Below, one piece after another: positions 9,766-18,276 of a stretch of 64,000 nt of DNA. The position numbers and the translations under genes are program-made. Position 1 is the stretch's first letter. Each line of letters begins with the position of its first letter. Source of the stretch: Planctomycetota bacterium (GTDB lineage Bacteria > Planctomycetota > Planctomycetia > Pirellulales > Pirellulaceae). A model generated the notes under the pieces. That model had not been told where the DNA came from, ran no database searches, and was given only the letters and a program-made list of their open reading frames with translations. The stretch is from positions 248,001 to 312,000 of the forward strand of contig CAUJHS010000061.1 in assembly GCA_963204915.1 (NCBI GenBank), read 5' to 3'.

Positions 9766-10977
9766 ATGGCATCCCTCGAAAAACGTAACGGCCGATTTCG
9801 GATTATCTTCCGCCTGGGCGGGGCGAAATTTTCTCGCACCCTCCGAACCGTCGTTCTCAAGGAAGCCGAGGCGACTCTCGCTCGATTGGACGACAACCTT
9901 CGCCGGCTCGAGCTCGGGCTTCTTACCTTGCCTGACGAGGCGGACCCGGTCGTGTTCCTCCTTTCGGACGGACGTGTCGCCGAGGCGCCGCGCGTCGGCG
10001 TCGTGCGCACGCTTCGCGATCTCTTCAACCGGTACCTCGAAAGCATCCCGCATGGAGCGCTGGAGCAAGCCACGATTTCGGGCATGAAGATCCATATCTC
10101 TCACCTGTACCGAGTTTTAGGTGAGCGATTCTGCGTTCAGGAACTCGAACTTCCGGACCTGCAACGGTACGTCGAGCAACGCTCGAAAGAGCCTGGCCTG
10201 CGCGGGACCACTATTCGGCCGGCAACGCTAAAAAAAGAGATCGTGACACTTCGGACCGCCTGGAACTGGGCGCTGCATGCGAAGCTGCTGAAACGTCCCT
10301 TTCCAGTGCGGGGATTACGATATCCAAAGACCTCGGAGTCACCACCCTTCCAAACATTCGGCGAAATCGAGCAGCGCGTCGCGCGGGGTGCCCTTTCGCC
10401 TGAACAGGAAGCGGAGCTTTGGGACTCGGCCTTCCTCACGACAAAGGAGCTTTCCGAGTTACTTGGTCACGTTCAAGCGACGGCTCGCCATCCTTTTGTC
10501 TATCCGATGTTTGCCTTTGCGGCGCATACGGGCGCCCGGCGGAGCGAGATTCTACGCGCCCGACTCGATGATCTCGACTTCATTTCACGTACCATCATGA
10601 TCCGGGAGCGAAAGCGAGTTCGCGGCCGCCACTCGAGTCGGCGAGTTCCTATCTCGCCGCAGCTGGAAGAGGCCCTTGCTGCATGGCGTACAAGGCATCC
10701 TGGGGGACCGTTCCTCTTCGTCCAGGCGGATCGCCTTCCCCGAAGCCGCAAAGTCCGAAACAACCCAGAACCTCTGACGATCAACGAGGCTCACAACCAC
10801 TTCAAACAGGCCTTAGCTGGCAGCAGATGGGAGAAACTCCGGGGGTGGCACGTGTTTCGAGGTACTCCTCAGCGGTGTGGTGAGCCGGCACCTCATGATG
10901 TTTTCCGCCCTTCTCATGAAGCCGAATCCGGGAGCGTTTACCGATTTGGTAGTAATCGGAAACTTTCATTCCGATGA
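9766..10977 (+). CDS. int: tyrosine site-specific integrase, C-terminus replaced (truncated)
   Basis: The gene starts at ATG 9766 with GGGAAG upstream. The protein opens with a short arm-binding-like segment (SLEKRNGRFRIIFRLGG) and then has a SAM-like core-binding domain. The catalytic domain shows the first Arg in HTGARRSEILRA and the His/Arg box in WHVFR. Normally WHVFR is followed by H and then some 60 residues containing the nucleophilic Tyr. Here homology stops exactly at WHVFR (base 10860), and the remaining roughly 39 residues are read from the antisense strand of a second integrase. Without the Tyr it should be inactive. It lies next to tRNA-Leu and was presumably the original integrase of the element. 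Confidence 0.8.
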   Translation: MASLEKRNGRFRIIFRLGGAKFSRTLRTVVLKEAEATLARLDDNLRRLELGLLTLPDEADPVVFLLSDGRVAEAPRVGVVRTLRDLFNRYLESIPHGALEQATISGMKIHISHLYRVLGERFCVQELELPDLQRYVEQRSKEPGLRGTTIRPATLKKEIVTLRTAWNWALHAKLLKRPFPVRGLRYPKTSESPPFQTFGEIEQRVARGALSPEQEAELWDSAFLTTKELSELLGHVQATARHPFVYPMFAFAAHTGARRSEILRARLDDLDFISRTIMIRERKRVRGRHSSRRVPISPQLEEALAAWRTRHPGGPFLFVQADRLPRSRKVRNNPEPLTINEAHNHFKQALAGSRWEKLRGWHVFRGTPQRCGEPAPHDVFRPSHEAESGSVYRFGSNRKLSFR

Positions 10978-11503
10978 CGGCGCTAATCCTGGCGAACGTA
11001 AAGAGCATTACGGCGATGATCGCGCGATCTCGAAGTCCAACGGCGCTCGAGGTGTCGATGGAGTCAAGGAGCTTTCTCGCTTCCTCAGCGGTGAGCACCG
11101 GGGTCTTGCCACGTTTGATGACATAGGTCGGCCCGCGGACCGACGAGGCCGGGTTCATTGGGAGGATCTGGCCGACAACCAGCCAGTCGAGGCACATCCG
11201 TATCGCCGCGAGGTGTTGCTTGACCGTGGGCTTCGCGTACACGGCGCCCAAATGTTCGACGTAGGCGGCAATTACAATCGGTTCGAGGTCATCAAGCCGA
11301 AGCTGCCGATCGTCGCACCAAGCGAAGAAATCGCTGAGAGCTCGGTAGTAGGCTTCGCGAGTGTTCCGGTTGCGGATCTGAGCCGCAAAGAACTCGTAGA
11401 AACGGCGCGTAGCCTTAGGGCCAGCGGACCGAATGAGCGCCGGTGCCGCGTTAAGCCCGCCCTTAGGTGCCAAAGTGACCAGTTCCTTTCCACCCCGATC
11501 CAC
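10802..11503 (-). CDS. XerD-like tyrosine recombinase, C-terminally truncated
   Basis: A 233-residue reading frame from a GTG at 11503. It has a complete N-terminal core-binding domain (NRNTREAYYRALSDFFAWC, TVKQHLAAIRMCLDWL) and the beginning of the catalytic domain (GLRDRAIIAVMLFTFARISA, then KGGKHHEVPAHHTAEEYLE). Homology ends at about 10856. The last 17 residues come from the antisense of the neighbouring integrase. The second half, with the HxxR and Tyr boxes, is gone. It belongs to the family of small recombinases found in mobile elements and points tail to tail at the 9766 gene. Confidence 0.75.
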   Translation of the reverse strand: MDRGGKELVTLAPKGGLNAAPALIRSAGPKATRRFYEFFAAQIRNRNTREAYYRALSDFFAWCDDRQLRLDDLEPIVIAAYVEHLGAVYAKPTVKQHLAAIRMCLDWLVVGQILPMNPASSVRGPTYVIKRGKTPVLTAEEARKLLDSIDTSSAVGLRDRAIIAVMLFTFARISAVIGMKVSDYYQIGKRSRIRLHEKGGKHHEVPAHHTAEEYLETRATPGVSPICCQLRPV

Positions 11504-11956
11504 GGATTTAGTGAACCATAACGTCCTTTATGATGCACGAGAAAAGTACCGGGAAACGACGTGCCAACCCGTGCCAGCCGATGACGTTCAAGGTCACGTT
11601 TTCTCACCGACTGTGACCGTCGATGCGTTTTCGGAGGCATGGCAGAGGCAAAAAGAATGACCTGGGAGCGGCCGACGCTTTTCCGTCATGGGATCACTAC
11701 GTACCCTTCTCTTGGACGGTGAAGCGGCGCCGGGCTTTGCTGGCGAGCAACCCGACAAGGAATAGCCGTCCCAGAGCGGGAAGAATGCCCGTGAAGCGCC
11801 CCGGAGACCGTTTGGTCTTCCGGGGCGTCCTCTGCATTTATGGCATGATGAGTTGTCCTGCCTCGGGTCTACCCGCGCACTGCTGAGAGACCATCTCGCC
11901 GGGACGACTCTTTTGTAAAGCTTGACATAAAAGTTAAGCAGACGTAGTCTTAAGCT
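11504..11956. other. intergenic region with a strong hairpin
   Basis: About 450 bp without a convincing gene. It contains a GC-rich inverted repeat at 11797-11827 (CGCCCCGG-AGACC / GGTCT-TCCGGGGCG, one bulged T) that could end transcripts from either side. On the minus strand a short segment (about 11790-11710) reads as a hydrophobic run followed by RRR, like a sorting-signal tail, but no gene leads into it. Confidence 0.4.
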
Positions 11957-12529
11957 ATGGGTGACTCCGTGCCATTGCTCCCCTCCTTCACACTCGATGG
12001 CCTGTTGCCAGCGGGCGACTACGAATTGACGCTCGAGCAGCTTGCGGCGTCGATGCTCGTGGAGGGACCAGTGAACATCGAGCAATACCCGCATTGGGAC
12101 TCCGCCTGGAGAGCAAAGCTCGTCGAGAATCTGGCCGTCATGGTTCAGGAGCTTTGGGAGGTCGGTATCCGGGAGGTTTTCATCGACGGCTCCTTCGTCG
12201 AAGACAAGGATCACCCCAACGACATCGACGGTTACTTCGCATGCGACTTTCGGCACCTTGTAAGCGGTGAACTAGAGCGGGACCTAAACCTCCTCGACCC
12301 GCACAAGATTTGGACGTGGGATCCGGCGACACGGCGGCCATACCGCGGCTATCCGAAGCTCCAGCTTCCCATGTGGCACGTGTACCGAGTCGAGCTATAC
12401 CCGCACTTTGGGCAATTGAGCGGAATCCGAGACAAATACGGGCATGAATTGGAGTTTCCCTCGGCCTTTCGCCAGTCACGGCGAGACGGGAAACCCAAAG
12501 GAATTATCAAGATTGGAGGAGCACCATGA
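11957..12529 (+). CDS. nucleotidyltransferase-like protein (DUF6932-type)
   Basis: A 190-residue protein. The centre has the nucleotidyltransferase signature DGSFVEDKDHPNDIDGYF (about residues 75-92), that is, GS followed by D-x-D, preceded by WEVGIREVFI. Such proteins occur as two-gene cassettes with a helix-turn-helix partner. Here the next gene starts inside this one (ATGA overlap), so they are translationally coupled. By analogy with MNT/HEPN and AbiE-type systems it could be an NMP-transferring toxin or a regulator of one. No HEPN partner is adjacent. The toxin-antitoxin role is inference. Confidence 0.7.
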   Translation: MGDSVPLLPSFTLDGLLPAGDYELTLEQLAASMLVEGPVNIEQYPHWDSAWRAKLVENLAVMVQELWEVGIREVFIDGSFVEDKDHPNDIDGYFACDFRHLVSGELERDLNLLDPHKIWTWDPATRRPYRGYPKLQLPMWHVYRVELYPHFGQLSGIRDKYGHELEFPSAFRQSRRDGKPKGIIKIGGAP

Positions 12530-12990
12530 TTCGCAACGAAACTGAATATCAGGAGGCGGTAAAGCGGCTGCGGGACGAGGATCAACGCATCAAGGAGCAG
12601 AAGTCTCGCCTGGAAGAGATGGACCTAGCAAAGGAAGAGATCAAGCGCGCCCTTGATCCGGTGCGGTCTTTCCACGAGCAACTGAAGGAAGAAGTGGCAA
12701 GCTACGAACGGCTTCAACGGGGCGAATTCGACGAGTTGCACAACTTTGAGGGGCTGGGGCGGCTCTTAGTCGCCTTGCGAATCGCTCAAGGGTTAACCCA
12801 ACGGGAACTGGCCGAGCGGCTCGGAGTGCATGAGTCACAGGTTTCGCGAGACGAGCGAAACGAATACCACGGTATTACCGTCGAGCGTGCGAACCGAGTT
12901 CTCGAGGCGCTAGAAGTTGACGTGCGGACCGAGGTGGTGTCGGCGCCGAAGCGTGGTGGCCGCGTAGCGGCTTCGTCGTCGTCTCGATAG
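12526..12990 (+). CDS. coiled-coil XRE-family transcriptional regulator
   Basis: 154 residues. The first half is a charged coiled coil (EYQEAVKRLRDEDQRIKEQ, then LEEMDLAKEEIKRALD). The second half is a Cro/C1-type helix-turn-helix (LVALRIAQGLTQRELAERLG, then VHESQVSRDERNEYHG). Its start overlaps the stop of the nucleotidyltransferase-like gene by 4 bp. It probably binds the operon promoter and may act as the antitoxin of the pair. The basic, Ser-rich tail (GGRVAASSSSR) is low complexity. Confidence 0.75.
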   Translation: MIRNETEYQEAVKRLRDEDQRIKEQKSRLEEMDLAKEEIKRALDPVRSFHEQLKEEVASYERLQRGEFDELHNFEGLGRLLVALRIAQGLTQRELAERLGVHESQVSRDERNEYHGITVERANRVLEALEVDVRTEVVSAPKRGGRVAASSSSR

Positions 12991-13031
12991 TCGTCGAGCG
13001 CCGTGGAGGAAGTCCAAGTGAGTGAATCGTC

Positions 13032-13604
13032 ATGACCGACTGGCCAGCGAAAACAGAAGGTCTTATCGACAAGCTTGTTGCGTCGGGACATTTTACGAGC
13101 CGAGATGCAGTCGTTGACGAAGCGGTTCGGCTGCTTCGCGATAAGCTGAATAGCGACAGCCAGAGCAAACGAGCGCGGTTTTCGGCGCGGGGTTGGTGTG
13201 AGCAGTTCGACGCCTGGGCCGCAAGCCATCGTCCCCTCCCCCATGAGGCCGCTGACAGTCGAGAGAGCATCTACGACGACCGAGTCGGCATGGGTCAACT
13301 CGTCGCCACTCACATCGAGCTTCGCCCGAATCACGACGGTCGGTTGCGAGCGTTCATTGCGGGGACGCGCGTCCGAGTGCAGGACATATTCGCCCAAGCG
13401 GAAATTCACGGGCGCACGCCAGACGAAATTGTCGGGAACTTGCCGCACCTTACGCTGGGTCAAGTTCACGCGGCGCTATCCTACCTCTTCGACCACCGTG
13501 CGGAAATTCTTCGTGAGGCGCAAGAGGACCAAACCTTCGTGAATGAGCTTAAATACTGCAGCGAAGAGAGGGAGGCGAGCAGCGTTTCGACAGCCAAGCG
13601 TTAG
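13032..13604 (+). CDS. antitoxin fusion: ParD-like ribbon-helix-helix plus DUF433
   Basis: 190 residues in three parts. Residues 1-40 look like a ParD-type RHH domain (LVASGHFTSRDAVVDEAVRL). Residues about 55-80 carry a tail of the kind seen on VapB-type antitoxins (WCEQFDAWAASH, SRESIYDDR). Residues about 105-165 are a DUF433 helix-turn-helix (FIAGTRVRVQDIFAQAEIHG, PDEIVGNLPHLTLGQVHAAL). DUF433 proteins normally precede a PIN-like DUF5615 toxin, and ParD precedes ParE; neither toxin follows here. It may be an orphan antitoxin or a regulator. Its GGAGG is about 20 nt from the ATG, further than usual. Confidence 0.65.
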   Translation: MTDWPAKTEGLIDKLVASGHFTSRDAVVDEAVRLLRDKLNSDSQSKRARFSARGWCEQFDAWAASHRPLPHEAADSRESIYDDRVGMGQLVATHIELRPNHDGRLRAFIAGTRVRVQDIFAQAEIHGRTPDEIVGNLPHLTLGQVHAALSYLFDHRAEILREAQEDQTFVNELKYCSEEREASSVSTAKR

Positions 13605-13733
13605 GCGCGCGATTCGGCGCGAGGCATGTGCAGGGAATTCTTCTGCTTTGCCGCTTGCCAACAGTCACCTGCGCTCGTTCGAGCTGCTTGGGCTTGGCAC
13701 CAGTGGAGCCTGCTATTGGCAAGCAGCGTGGCG

Positions 13734-14210
13734 TCACCACAGTTCGGTCGTCTCTCTCAGCGAATTGTGAGCGTTGTCGGTGACAATCACGTGGTCCAGG
13801 AACGGAATCATGAGCAATTCGCCTACCTGCTTGAGCTTCCGTGTCGTTTGCAAATCAGCTTCGCTCGGCGTCAGGTTACCCGAGGGGTGGTTATGGGCGA
13901 TCACCAGGGATACAGCTCCCGCGAGGATCGCTCGTTGAAAGACCTCGCGGGGGTGGACAGTCGCTTGATTGGCCGTCCCGATCGAGACGAGCGAATACGA
14001 CGCGATCTGGTGGGACCCATCGAGGAACATCGCCGCAAACTGCTCGCGGCTATTATCGAGCATGACCGAGCGAAAGAACTCGGCCACGGTCGCTGGGCCT
14101 GTGATGGTGACGGGACGGACCGTGCTTGGCAGGTAATTTACACGAACCTCACGAACAAAAGCGTCCGTGAAGGAGTCGTTCGTGGGTGCGTTTTCGAGAA
14201 TGGTGGTCAT
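13734..14210 (-). CDS. radC: RadC-like JAB-domain protein
   Basis: 158 residues from ATG 14210, with GGAGG directly upstream. It has the JAMM/MPN+ metal-binding motif HNHPSGNLTPSEAD (about residues 116-129), preceded by GTANQATVHPREVFQRAI. It lacks the N-terminal helix-hairpin-helix part of chromosomal RadC, as is usual for copies on plasmids and islands, where the biochemical role is unresolved. The 5' leader holds a large folded RNA-like element (14294-14379) that recurs upstream of the ArdC-like gene. Confidence 0.85.
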   Translation of the reverse strand: MTTILENAPTNDSFTDAFVREVRVNYLPSTVRPVTITGPATVAEFFRSVMLDNSREQFAAMFLDGSHQIASYSLVSIGTANQATVHPREVFQRAILAGAVSLVIAHNHPSGNLTPSEADLQTTRKLKQVGELLMIPFLDHVIVTDNAHNSLRETTELW

Positions 14211-14293
14211 ATTCCTCCGGTGCGACAAAGTGCACCGTCGTGCTCCCGGCGGAATTTTCCCGTCCGGTGTGCCGACGGCTCGAAGGAACGTCC

Positions 14294-14379
14294 TCACGGC
14301 AAGTCAAGGTGGAGCCTTTGCTCGCAACGCGAGCAAAGCTGCGAAGAAAGCCGAAGGCTTTCAGACCTTGACGCCGTGA
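14294..14379 (-). ncRNA. structured 5' leader element, copy 1 (upstream of radC-like)
   Basis: On the minus strand the outer stem is TCACGGC+GTCAAGGT paired with ACCTTGAC+TT+GCCGTGA (15 bp with a TT bulge). Inside are two hairpins, GAAAGCC-TTC-GGCTTTC and CTTTGCTCGC-GTT-GCGAGCAAAG, followed by GGCTCC. It ends 83 nt before the radC-like start. The same architecture and sequence blocks (CAAGGTC, CTTTGC, GCAAAGGCTCCACCTTG) occur at 18277-18389. It could be a cis-regulatory RNA like the described radC RNA motif; which Rfam family, if any, was not tested. Confidence 0.6.
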
Positions 14380-14586
14380 TACAATCGTCGAGAGCCAGAG
14401 GCAGACAGCCCCTCAGTGGCGTTCGTGGCCAAATTGGGGCGAGGCAAGAGTTTAGGCTCCATGGGGCGTGTACTCAGCAGTGGAACCGGTCTTGGGAAAA
14501 AGGATGCCTTCCCCTGCCGCGTGCTGGCCGTCCTGACGACCGAGGGGTCGTGTGAATTGCGATTTCCGTTGTGATAGTTTCGGCGC

Positions 14587-14874
14587 ATGCGCCCACGAGA
14601 AGGGAGACTGGAGCTCCGTACTGAAATCATCCCTCGAAGCCGCATCGCGGCGCTGCTTGAGCAACTGTCGGGACGAAAGCTCACGCACGCATGTCGGCAC
14701 TTCGTTGGTGACCTGCCAATCCACTGCGGCGACATTTTGGAGCTCTACCATGAGGGGGCGTGGGTGGCGGGCCGATACGAATGGACGGGCAAAGTGGGCG
14801 ATGCCCCAACGTTTAATCACGCTGGCGGCGTCGTGGTGCTCGGGAATGAAAGCGTGCTGCGTTGGCCGACGTAG
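14587..14874 (+). CDS. small DUF5348-like protein
   Basis: 95 residues. The body (GDILELYHEGAWVAGRYEW, then HAGGVVVLGNESVLRWP) resembles the DUF5348 family of small accessory proteins of unknown function, built around a W-x-x-GRYEW core. It lies alone between the radC leader and a small lipoprotein gene. Start and family are moderately supported. Confidence 0.5.
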   Translation: MRPREGRLELRTEIIPRSRIAALLEQLSGRKLTHACRHFVGDLPIHCGDILELYHEGAWVAGRYEWTGKVGDAPTFNHAGGVVVLGNESVLRWPT

Positions 14875-15010
14875 AGCGTGGACCACATTACTTCTTCCAA
14901 CACCTCGACCTTCAGTGCAAGAGTACGACGTGCTTCCAACCGTTGACGAAAGGTACGCGTCATTGGGGTTCGACTCCTTCGCTCGGTTGCGGATCAAATT
15001 GAGAGACAAC

Positions 15011-15460
15011 GTGGCAGCAAGATCATTCGCTCCCTACCGCCTAATCCTCCTAGTCGTTTCGCTGTCCGGCTGCGGGCTTTATTTTCGTCAATGGCATCTT
15101 GGCGACGGCAACACGTGGCAGGTTAACGCCGCCGAAGTAAGCACCGACTGTAATGGATACAGCTCCGCGGCCTCGTGTGTCGAAGCGCTCCAGCCGAAAG
15201 TTGAAGCTCACGCGCTTGTAGTATGCGGGAAAAGACCTTACCGCGTCTTCCTTTGTGAGAAGATGCAAAACGCAGTTAATGGACTCGTTGGGATCGGTTG
15301 CAAAGTCCAGTGCAATGAAGGCGCCCAAGTTCAGGTTATCGGCGCTGAATCCAAAACTGGTGAAACATCCGTGAGCGCCGACCTGATGGAGAAAGCGAAG
15401 AAATGTCAGGCAAAGGGCGGCGTATGGCTTAACGGCGCTTGTCAGATCTCGCTTGATTGA
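15011..15460 (+). CDS. small putative lipoprotein
   Basis: A 149-residue product if translation begins at the GTG at 15011 (GAGAG upstream). The N-terminus is then a short basic region, a hydrophobic core and a lipobox (LILLVVSLSGCG), which fits lipoprotein processing at Cys. The mature part has many Cys (STDCNGYSSAASCVEAL, VVCGKRP, FLCEKM, GIGCKVQC, KKCQAKGGVWLNGAC), suggesting disulfides. The last segment resembles the short 'C-x-x-GG-W-x-x-G-x-C' motif seen in other small secreted proteins. Function unknown; a longer in-frame extension upstream lacks support. Confidence 0.45.
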   Translation: MAARSFAPYRLILLVVSLSGCGLYFRQWHLGDGNTWQVNAAEVSTDCNGYSSAASCVEALQPKVEAHALVVCGKRPYRVFLCEKMQNAVNGLVGIGCKVQCNEGAQVQVIGAESKTGETSVSADLMEKAKKCQAKGGVWLNGACQISLD

Positions 15461-15588
15461 TAATTGGGCCGGACCGTTGATGCCCGTACTCCTCCGACTC
15501 GTTTGCATGGCAGTTAGGGAAGGTCCAAGTGGCGTGCATCCAGCAATGGACCTTCCAAGGGACAGGCGATTAGCCTACCCCTCCCCTC

Positions 15589-16962
15589 CTACCAGCCGCG
15601 GCTCTTTCGGCAGCAGCTAGTCGAGCAAAACACATCTCCCACGTACTCGTACGCGGTGTCGCCGACGTCGAGCGGAAAGCCGCAGTAGCGACAGTCGGCC
15701 AACTCGGACTGATTCCGGATTCGGTACGCTTCCGGAATAGAGCCAGGATCCTCACCCGTGATGGCTTCGATCCAGTCGCGGACGGCGAGCGGATCGTGCA
15801 AGCCCTGGGTGCGAATCTGCCGAACCCGCTTCATCGACGTCCCGAGGCGAAACGCCAAGGCCTCGATCGTCATGTGGTGGCGACGCATAAGCGACGCTAC
15901 TTCCCTGCCCAAGAGCGAGCTCGGAAGCGGCTGGTCGTTTGACCGGCCCAACGTGTACGTGAAGCCGCTCATGACCTCGACGTACTCGCGCCGATTCTCT
16001 CGCTGCCGGCGGACGCACTGGTCGATCAGCTCGCGCCGGTCGGCCGGGCTCATCGCTCGAAACGTAGCGTAGCCGTTTCTGAGCTTTGAGATGACGTGGC
16101 GAACCACCTGGCGATGGTCTTCGCCGACATGACAATCCCGGTCGATGATTTGCCGCACGATCGGATGGATCGGACGTACGTCATCGTCACCGTCGTTATC
16201 GGCAGCCGACTCACTGGCGCGAGCCTTGGGAGCGTCACTCCGCTCGTAGGCTTGATTGCACTCCGGGCATACGCCGAGGTGCGTTTCCCACGAGACGAGG
16301 CTTACTTCCTCGCCCTCTTCCTCTTCGAGGGCTTCGATCGATTCGAGAAGCGTCTGAACCTCGTGAATGTCGGTCCAGTCGCAGGGAAGCGAGTCGACGC
16401 CGTCAAAGTCCTTCCGATCGCAGTGAAGACACGCGAGGCGAATCAGCGCCTTGCCGCCGGCGGCGGTGGCAGGTGATTCTGCGACGGTATCCGCCGGGTG
16501 CTCCGCTTCGAGAGGCTCGTTTTCCGCTAACCGGTCGCGATGGGTAGGACACCCATGAGCGACCAAGTTTTGGTAATGGCCATCCGGAAGGACCGGGAGC
16601 CGCCAAACCGAGACCTCAACCGTGCGGTCAAGGCCTCCGTTCGCACGCGGCCGGTCTTTCCAGCACCAAAACTGGTCCGTTTCAGCGCCGATCCGCTCAA
16701 GGCCGTGGAGCTCCTCGAGCCGAACCGTTTTGAAGGGACCTCCGGACGTGCTCATCGTTTCCGGCTTCTTGCCATCGGGCGGGCCGGACTGCGGCCCCCA
16801 GAAGGTATTGACCTGGTTACGAGGAGCGACGAAGAGCTCCTCGGCCGGGTTTATCCAACCAGCATGCTCACAGACACGGAGCCGTTCGCCGTCTTTCAGG
16901 GCGTACCACTCGCTTCGTTCGACGATAATCAGATCGCCAGGACTCGGAACTGAACGTTTCAT
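15589..16962 (-). CDS. multi-zinc-finger, HTH-containing protein of unknown function
   Basis: 457 residues from ATG 16962 (AAGGTG upstream). No known family recognised. Visible elements: CLHCDRKDFDGVDSLPC and CPECNQAY (about residues 170-255), probably metal binding; a helix-turn-helix-like stretch MTIEALAFRLGTSMKRVRQI (about residue 365); and a C-terminal Cys cluster CRYCGFPLDVGD with CSTSCC that looks like a treble-clef zinc ribbon. The centre is acidic (EEEEGEEV). It is the last gene of a three-gene minus-strand run headed by the ArdC-like gene, so a role in element maintenance or DNA transactions is plausible but unproven. Confidence 0.6.
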   Translation of the reverse strand: MKRSVPSPGDLIIVERSEWYALKDGERLRVCEHAGWINPAEELFVAPRNQVNTFWGPQSGPPDGKKPETMSTSGGPFKTVRLEELHGLERIGAETDQFWCWKDRPRANGGLDRTVEVSVWRLPVLPDGHYQNLVAHGCPTHRDRLAENEPLEAEHPADTVAESPATAAGGKALIRLACLHCDRKDFDGVDSLPCDWTDIHEVQTLLESIEALEEEEGEEVSLVSWETHLGVCPECNQAYERSDAPKARASESAADNDGDDDVRPIHPIVRQIIDRDCHVGEDHRQVVRHVISKLRNGYATFRAMSPADRRELIDQCVRRQRENRREYVEVMSGFTYTLGRSNDQPLPSSLLGREVASLMRRHHMTIEALAFRLGTSMKRVRQIRTQGLHDPLAVRDWIEAITGEDPGSIPEAYRIRNQSELADCRYCGFPLDVGDTAYEYVGDVFCSTSCCRKSRGW

Positions 16963-16984
16963 GATTTCACCTTGAGGGATTGGA

Positions 16985-17347
16985 CTATGCACAGTGCAGA
17001 CACGACCGATGCTCGGCAGCCGTTTGGAAACGGTTCCGAGCGACCACTCCGTATTGGTTGCCGTCGAATTCGCCGGAAGCGACGCGCCGGATCAGCTCCA
17101 AGGCGCGCTCTTGCCTGCACCACGAGAACGTGATGCTTTCGATCTGAACCAAGCCGGACGGTTCGCCGCGGCCTCGAAGGACCGCGTACTCCTGCGCTCC
17201 ATCGGGACAGGTTGCGTCATTCGCGAAGATGTACCCGCCTAGCTCAAACGCCTGGCAGCACGTCCAGGTTGACTGAGTGAGCTTTTCGGCGAGGGATTCT
17301 GCGTCAGCGACGCTGTAAACCACCCAAGAACGCTTCCTATGCAACAT
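16985..17347 (-). CDS. hypothetical protein in ArdC operon
   Basis: A 120-residue protein with no recognised domain. Cys and Trp are frequent (STWTCCQAFELGG, FSWCRQERALELI, SCLHCA at the end). The start overlaps the 3' end of the ArdC-like gene by 11 bp and the stop is 22 bp before the next start, so it is translationally coupled in a three-gene operon. The terminal CLHC motif also occurs in the following protein. Confidence 0.6.
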   Translation of the reverse strand: MLHRKRSWVVYSVADAESLAEKLTQSTWTCCQAFELGGYIFANDATCPDGAQEYAVLRGRGEPSGLVQIESITFSWCRQERALELIRRVASGEFDGNQYGVVARNRFQTAAEHRSCLHCA

Positions 17348-18206
17348 GGGTCACCTCTTTGGTCTCGACGGTTACGTCTTCCAATTCGGCGAGGATCTTG
17401 GCTGCGACGCTTCGGATGTGCTCAAGCGATTGCAGAAGCACCTTGTCGTCGCCGCTCCAGAGCTGGATGTAATCCGAAGCTCGGGTAGAGCATTCGAGCC
17501 CCACCGCTCGGCACACGACGTAGGCAACCGCCTCGGCCTCGGTTTCCCGAATCGCCTTGGTGGTCGATTCCCGCCTGTCTCCCCAATGCAGAAGTTCATG
17601 AGCCAACTCATGAACCATCGTGGAGAACATCTGCGGCTTCGGCAGACTCGAGACGACCGAGACCTTGCCGCCTTCGGACATGCCGTTGGCGCCAAAGGGG
17701 AGTTCGTCAACGAATTCGAGCGAGATCCCGTGTGAACGAATCACCTGCTTGAGCCGCGGGATCTTGTCCCCCGGATCGCCGCCCAATGTCGCAAAGTCGG
17801 GCAGCTCCTGGCCGTCGGTTTGCGATACGTCGAAGACGTGAACGACTCGGAATCCGTAGAGAACCCGTGAGCTCTCTTTCTTCGCGTCCGTGTCGCTCGA
17901 CTCCTCCTCAGACTCCTCTGAGGCGTCTTTCTTCTTTCGCTTGCCGAGAAGGGGTGCAAGGATTCCGATTCCCTTCTCCCCTTTCTTCACGTAGCGGCCG
18001 AGCTCCTTCCAGCGTTCAAAGCCCGCTACCAGCGTCGCCGTGGGGCGTTGCAGGTAGATAAGCATGCAGTTCCCGAACGAGTACTGGTGGAACTTGGAGA
18101 GCGTGTCCAAGTAGGCCAGTAGCTGTTCGCTCTTGCCGTGCTTCAGCGCTTCGGCCAGGTCCTTAAGCGATTGATCGCTCATCGCCAGTGCTTCTTCTCG
18201 ATTCAT
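17337..18206 (-). CDS. ardC: ArdC-like antirestriction/ssDNA-binding protein with metallopeptidase motif
   Basis: 289 residues from ATG 18206, with AGGAG upstream. The N-terminal ArdC-type ssDNA-binding domain is recognisable (KFHQYSFGNCMLIYLQRP, ATLVAGFERWKELGRYV). A charged linker (KKDASEESEEESSDTD) follows, then a domain with HELAHELLH near residue 200 and a downstream Glu (ETEAEAVAYVV), the zincin pattern of ImmA/IrrE-like and ArdC C-terminal domains. ArdC proteins protect incoming single-stranded DNA from restriction in conjugative elements. Here it heads an operon and has a structured leader like that of the RadC-like gene. Confidence 0.8.
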   Translation of the reverse strand: MNREEALAMSDQSLKDLAEALKHGKSEQLLAYLDTLSKFHQYSFGNCMLIYLQRPTATLVAGFERWKELGRYVKKGEKGIGILAPLLGKRKKKDASEESEEESSDTDAKKESSRVLYGFRVVHVFDVSQTDGQELPDFATLGGDPGDKIPRLKQVIRSHGISLEFVDELPFGANGMSEGGKVSVVSSLPKPQMFSTMVHELAHELLHWGDRRESTTKAIRETEAEAVAYVVCRAVGLECSTRASDYIQLWSGDDKVLLQSLEHIRSVAAKILAELEDVTVETKEVTHVA

Positions 18207-18276
18207 GATGGTTCTCCTTTCTGGTCGATCCGACGATTCGACCGAACGGGTAAACGTGGAGCCCGTCGGCGGCTCA

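Noticed and set aside
11594-12256. A 220-codon minus-strand frame and a sorting-signal-like tail near 11750
   Set aside because: The frame overlaps the start of the nucleotidyltransferase-like gene and has no start site; the hydrophobic-RRR tail has no gene leading to it.
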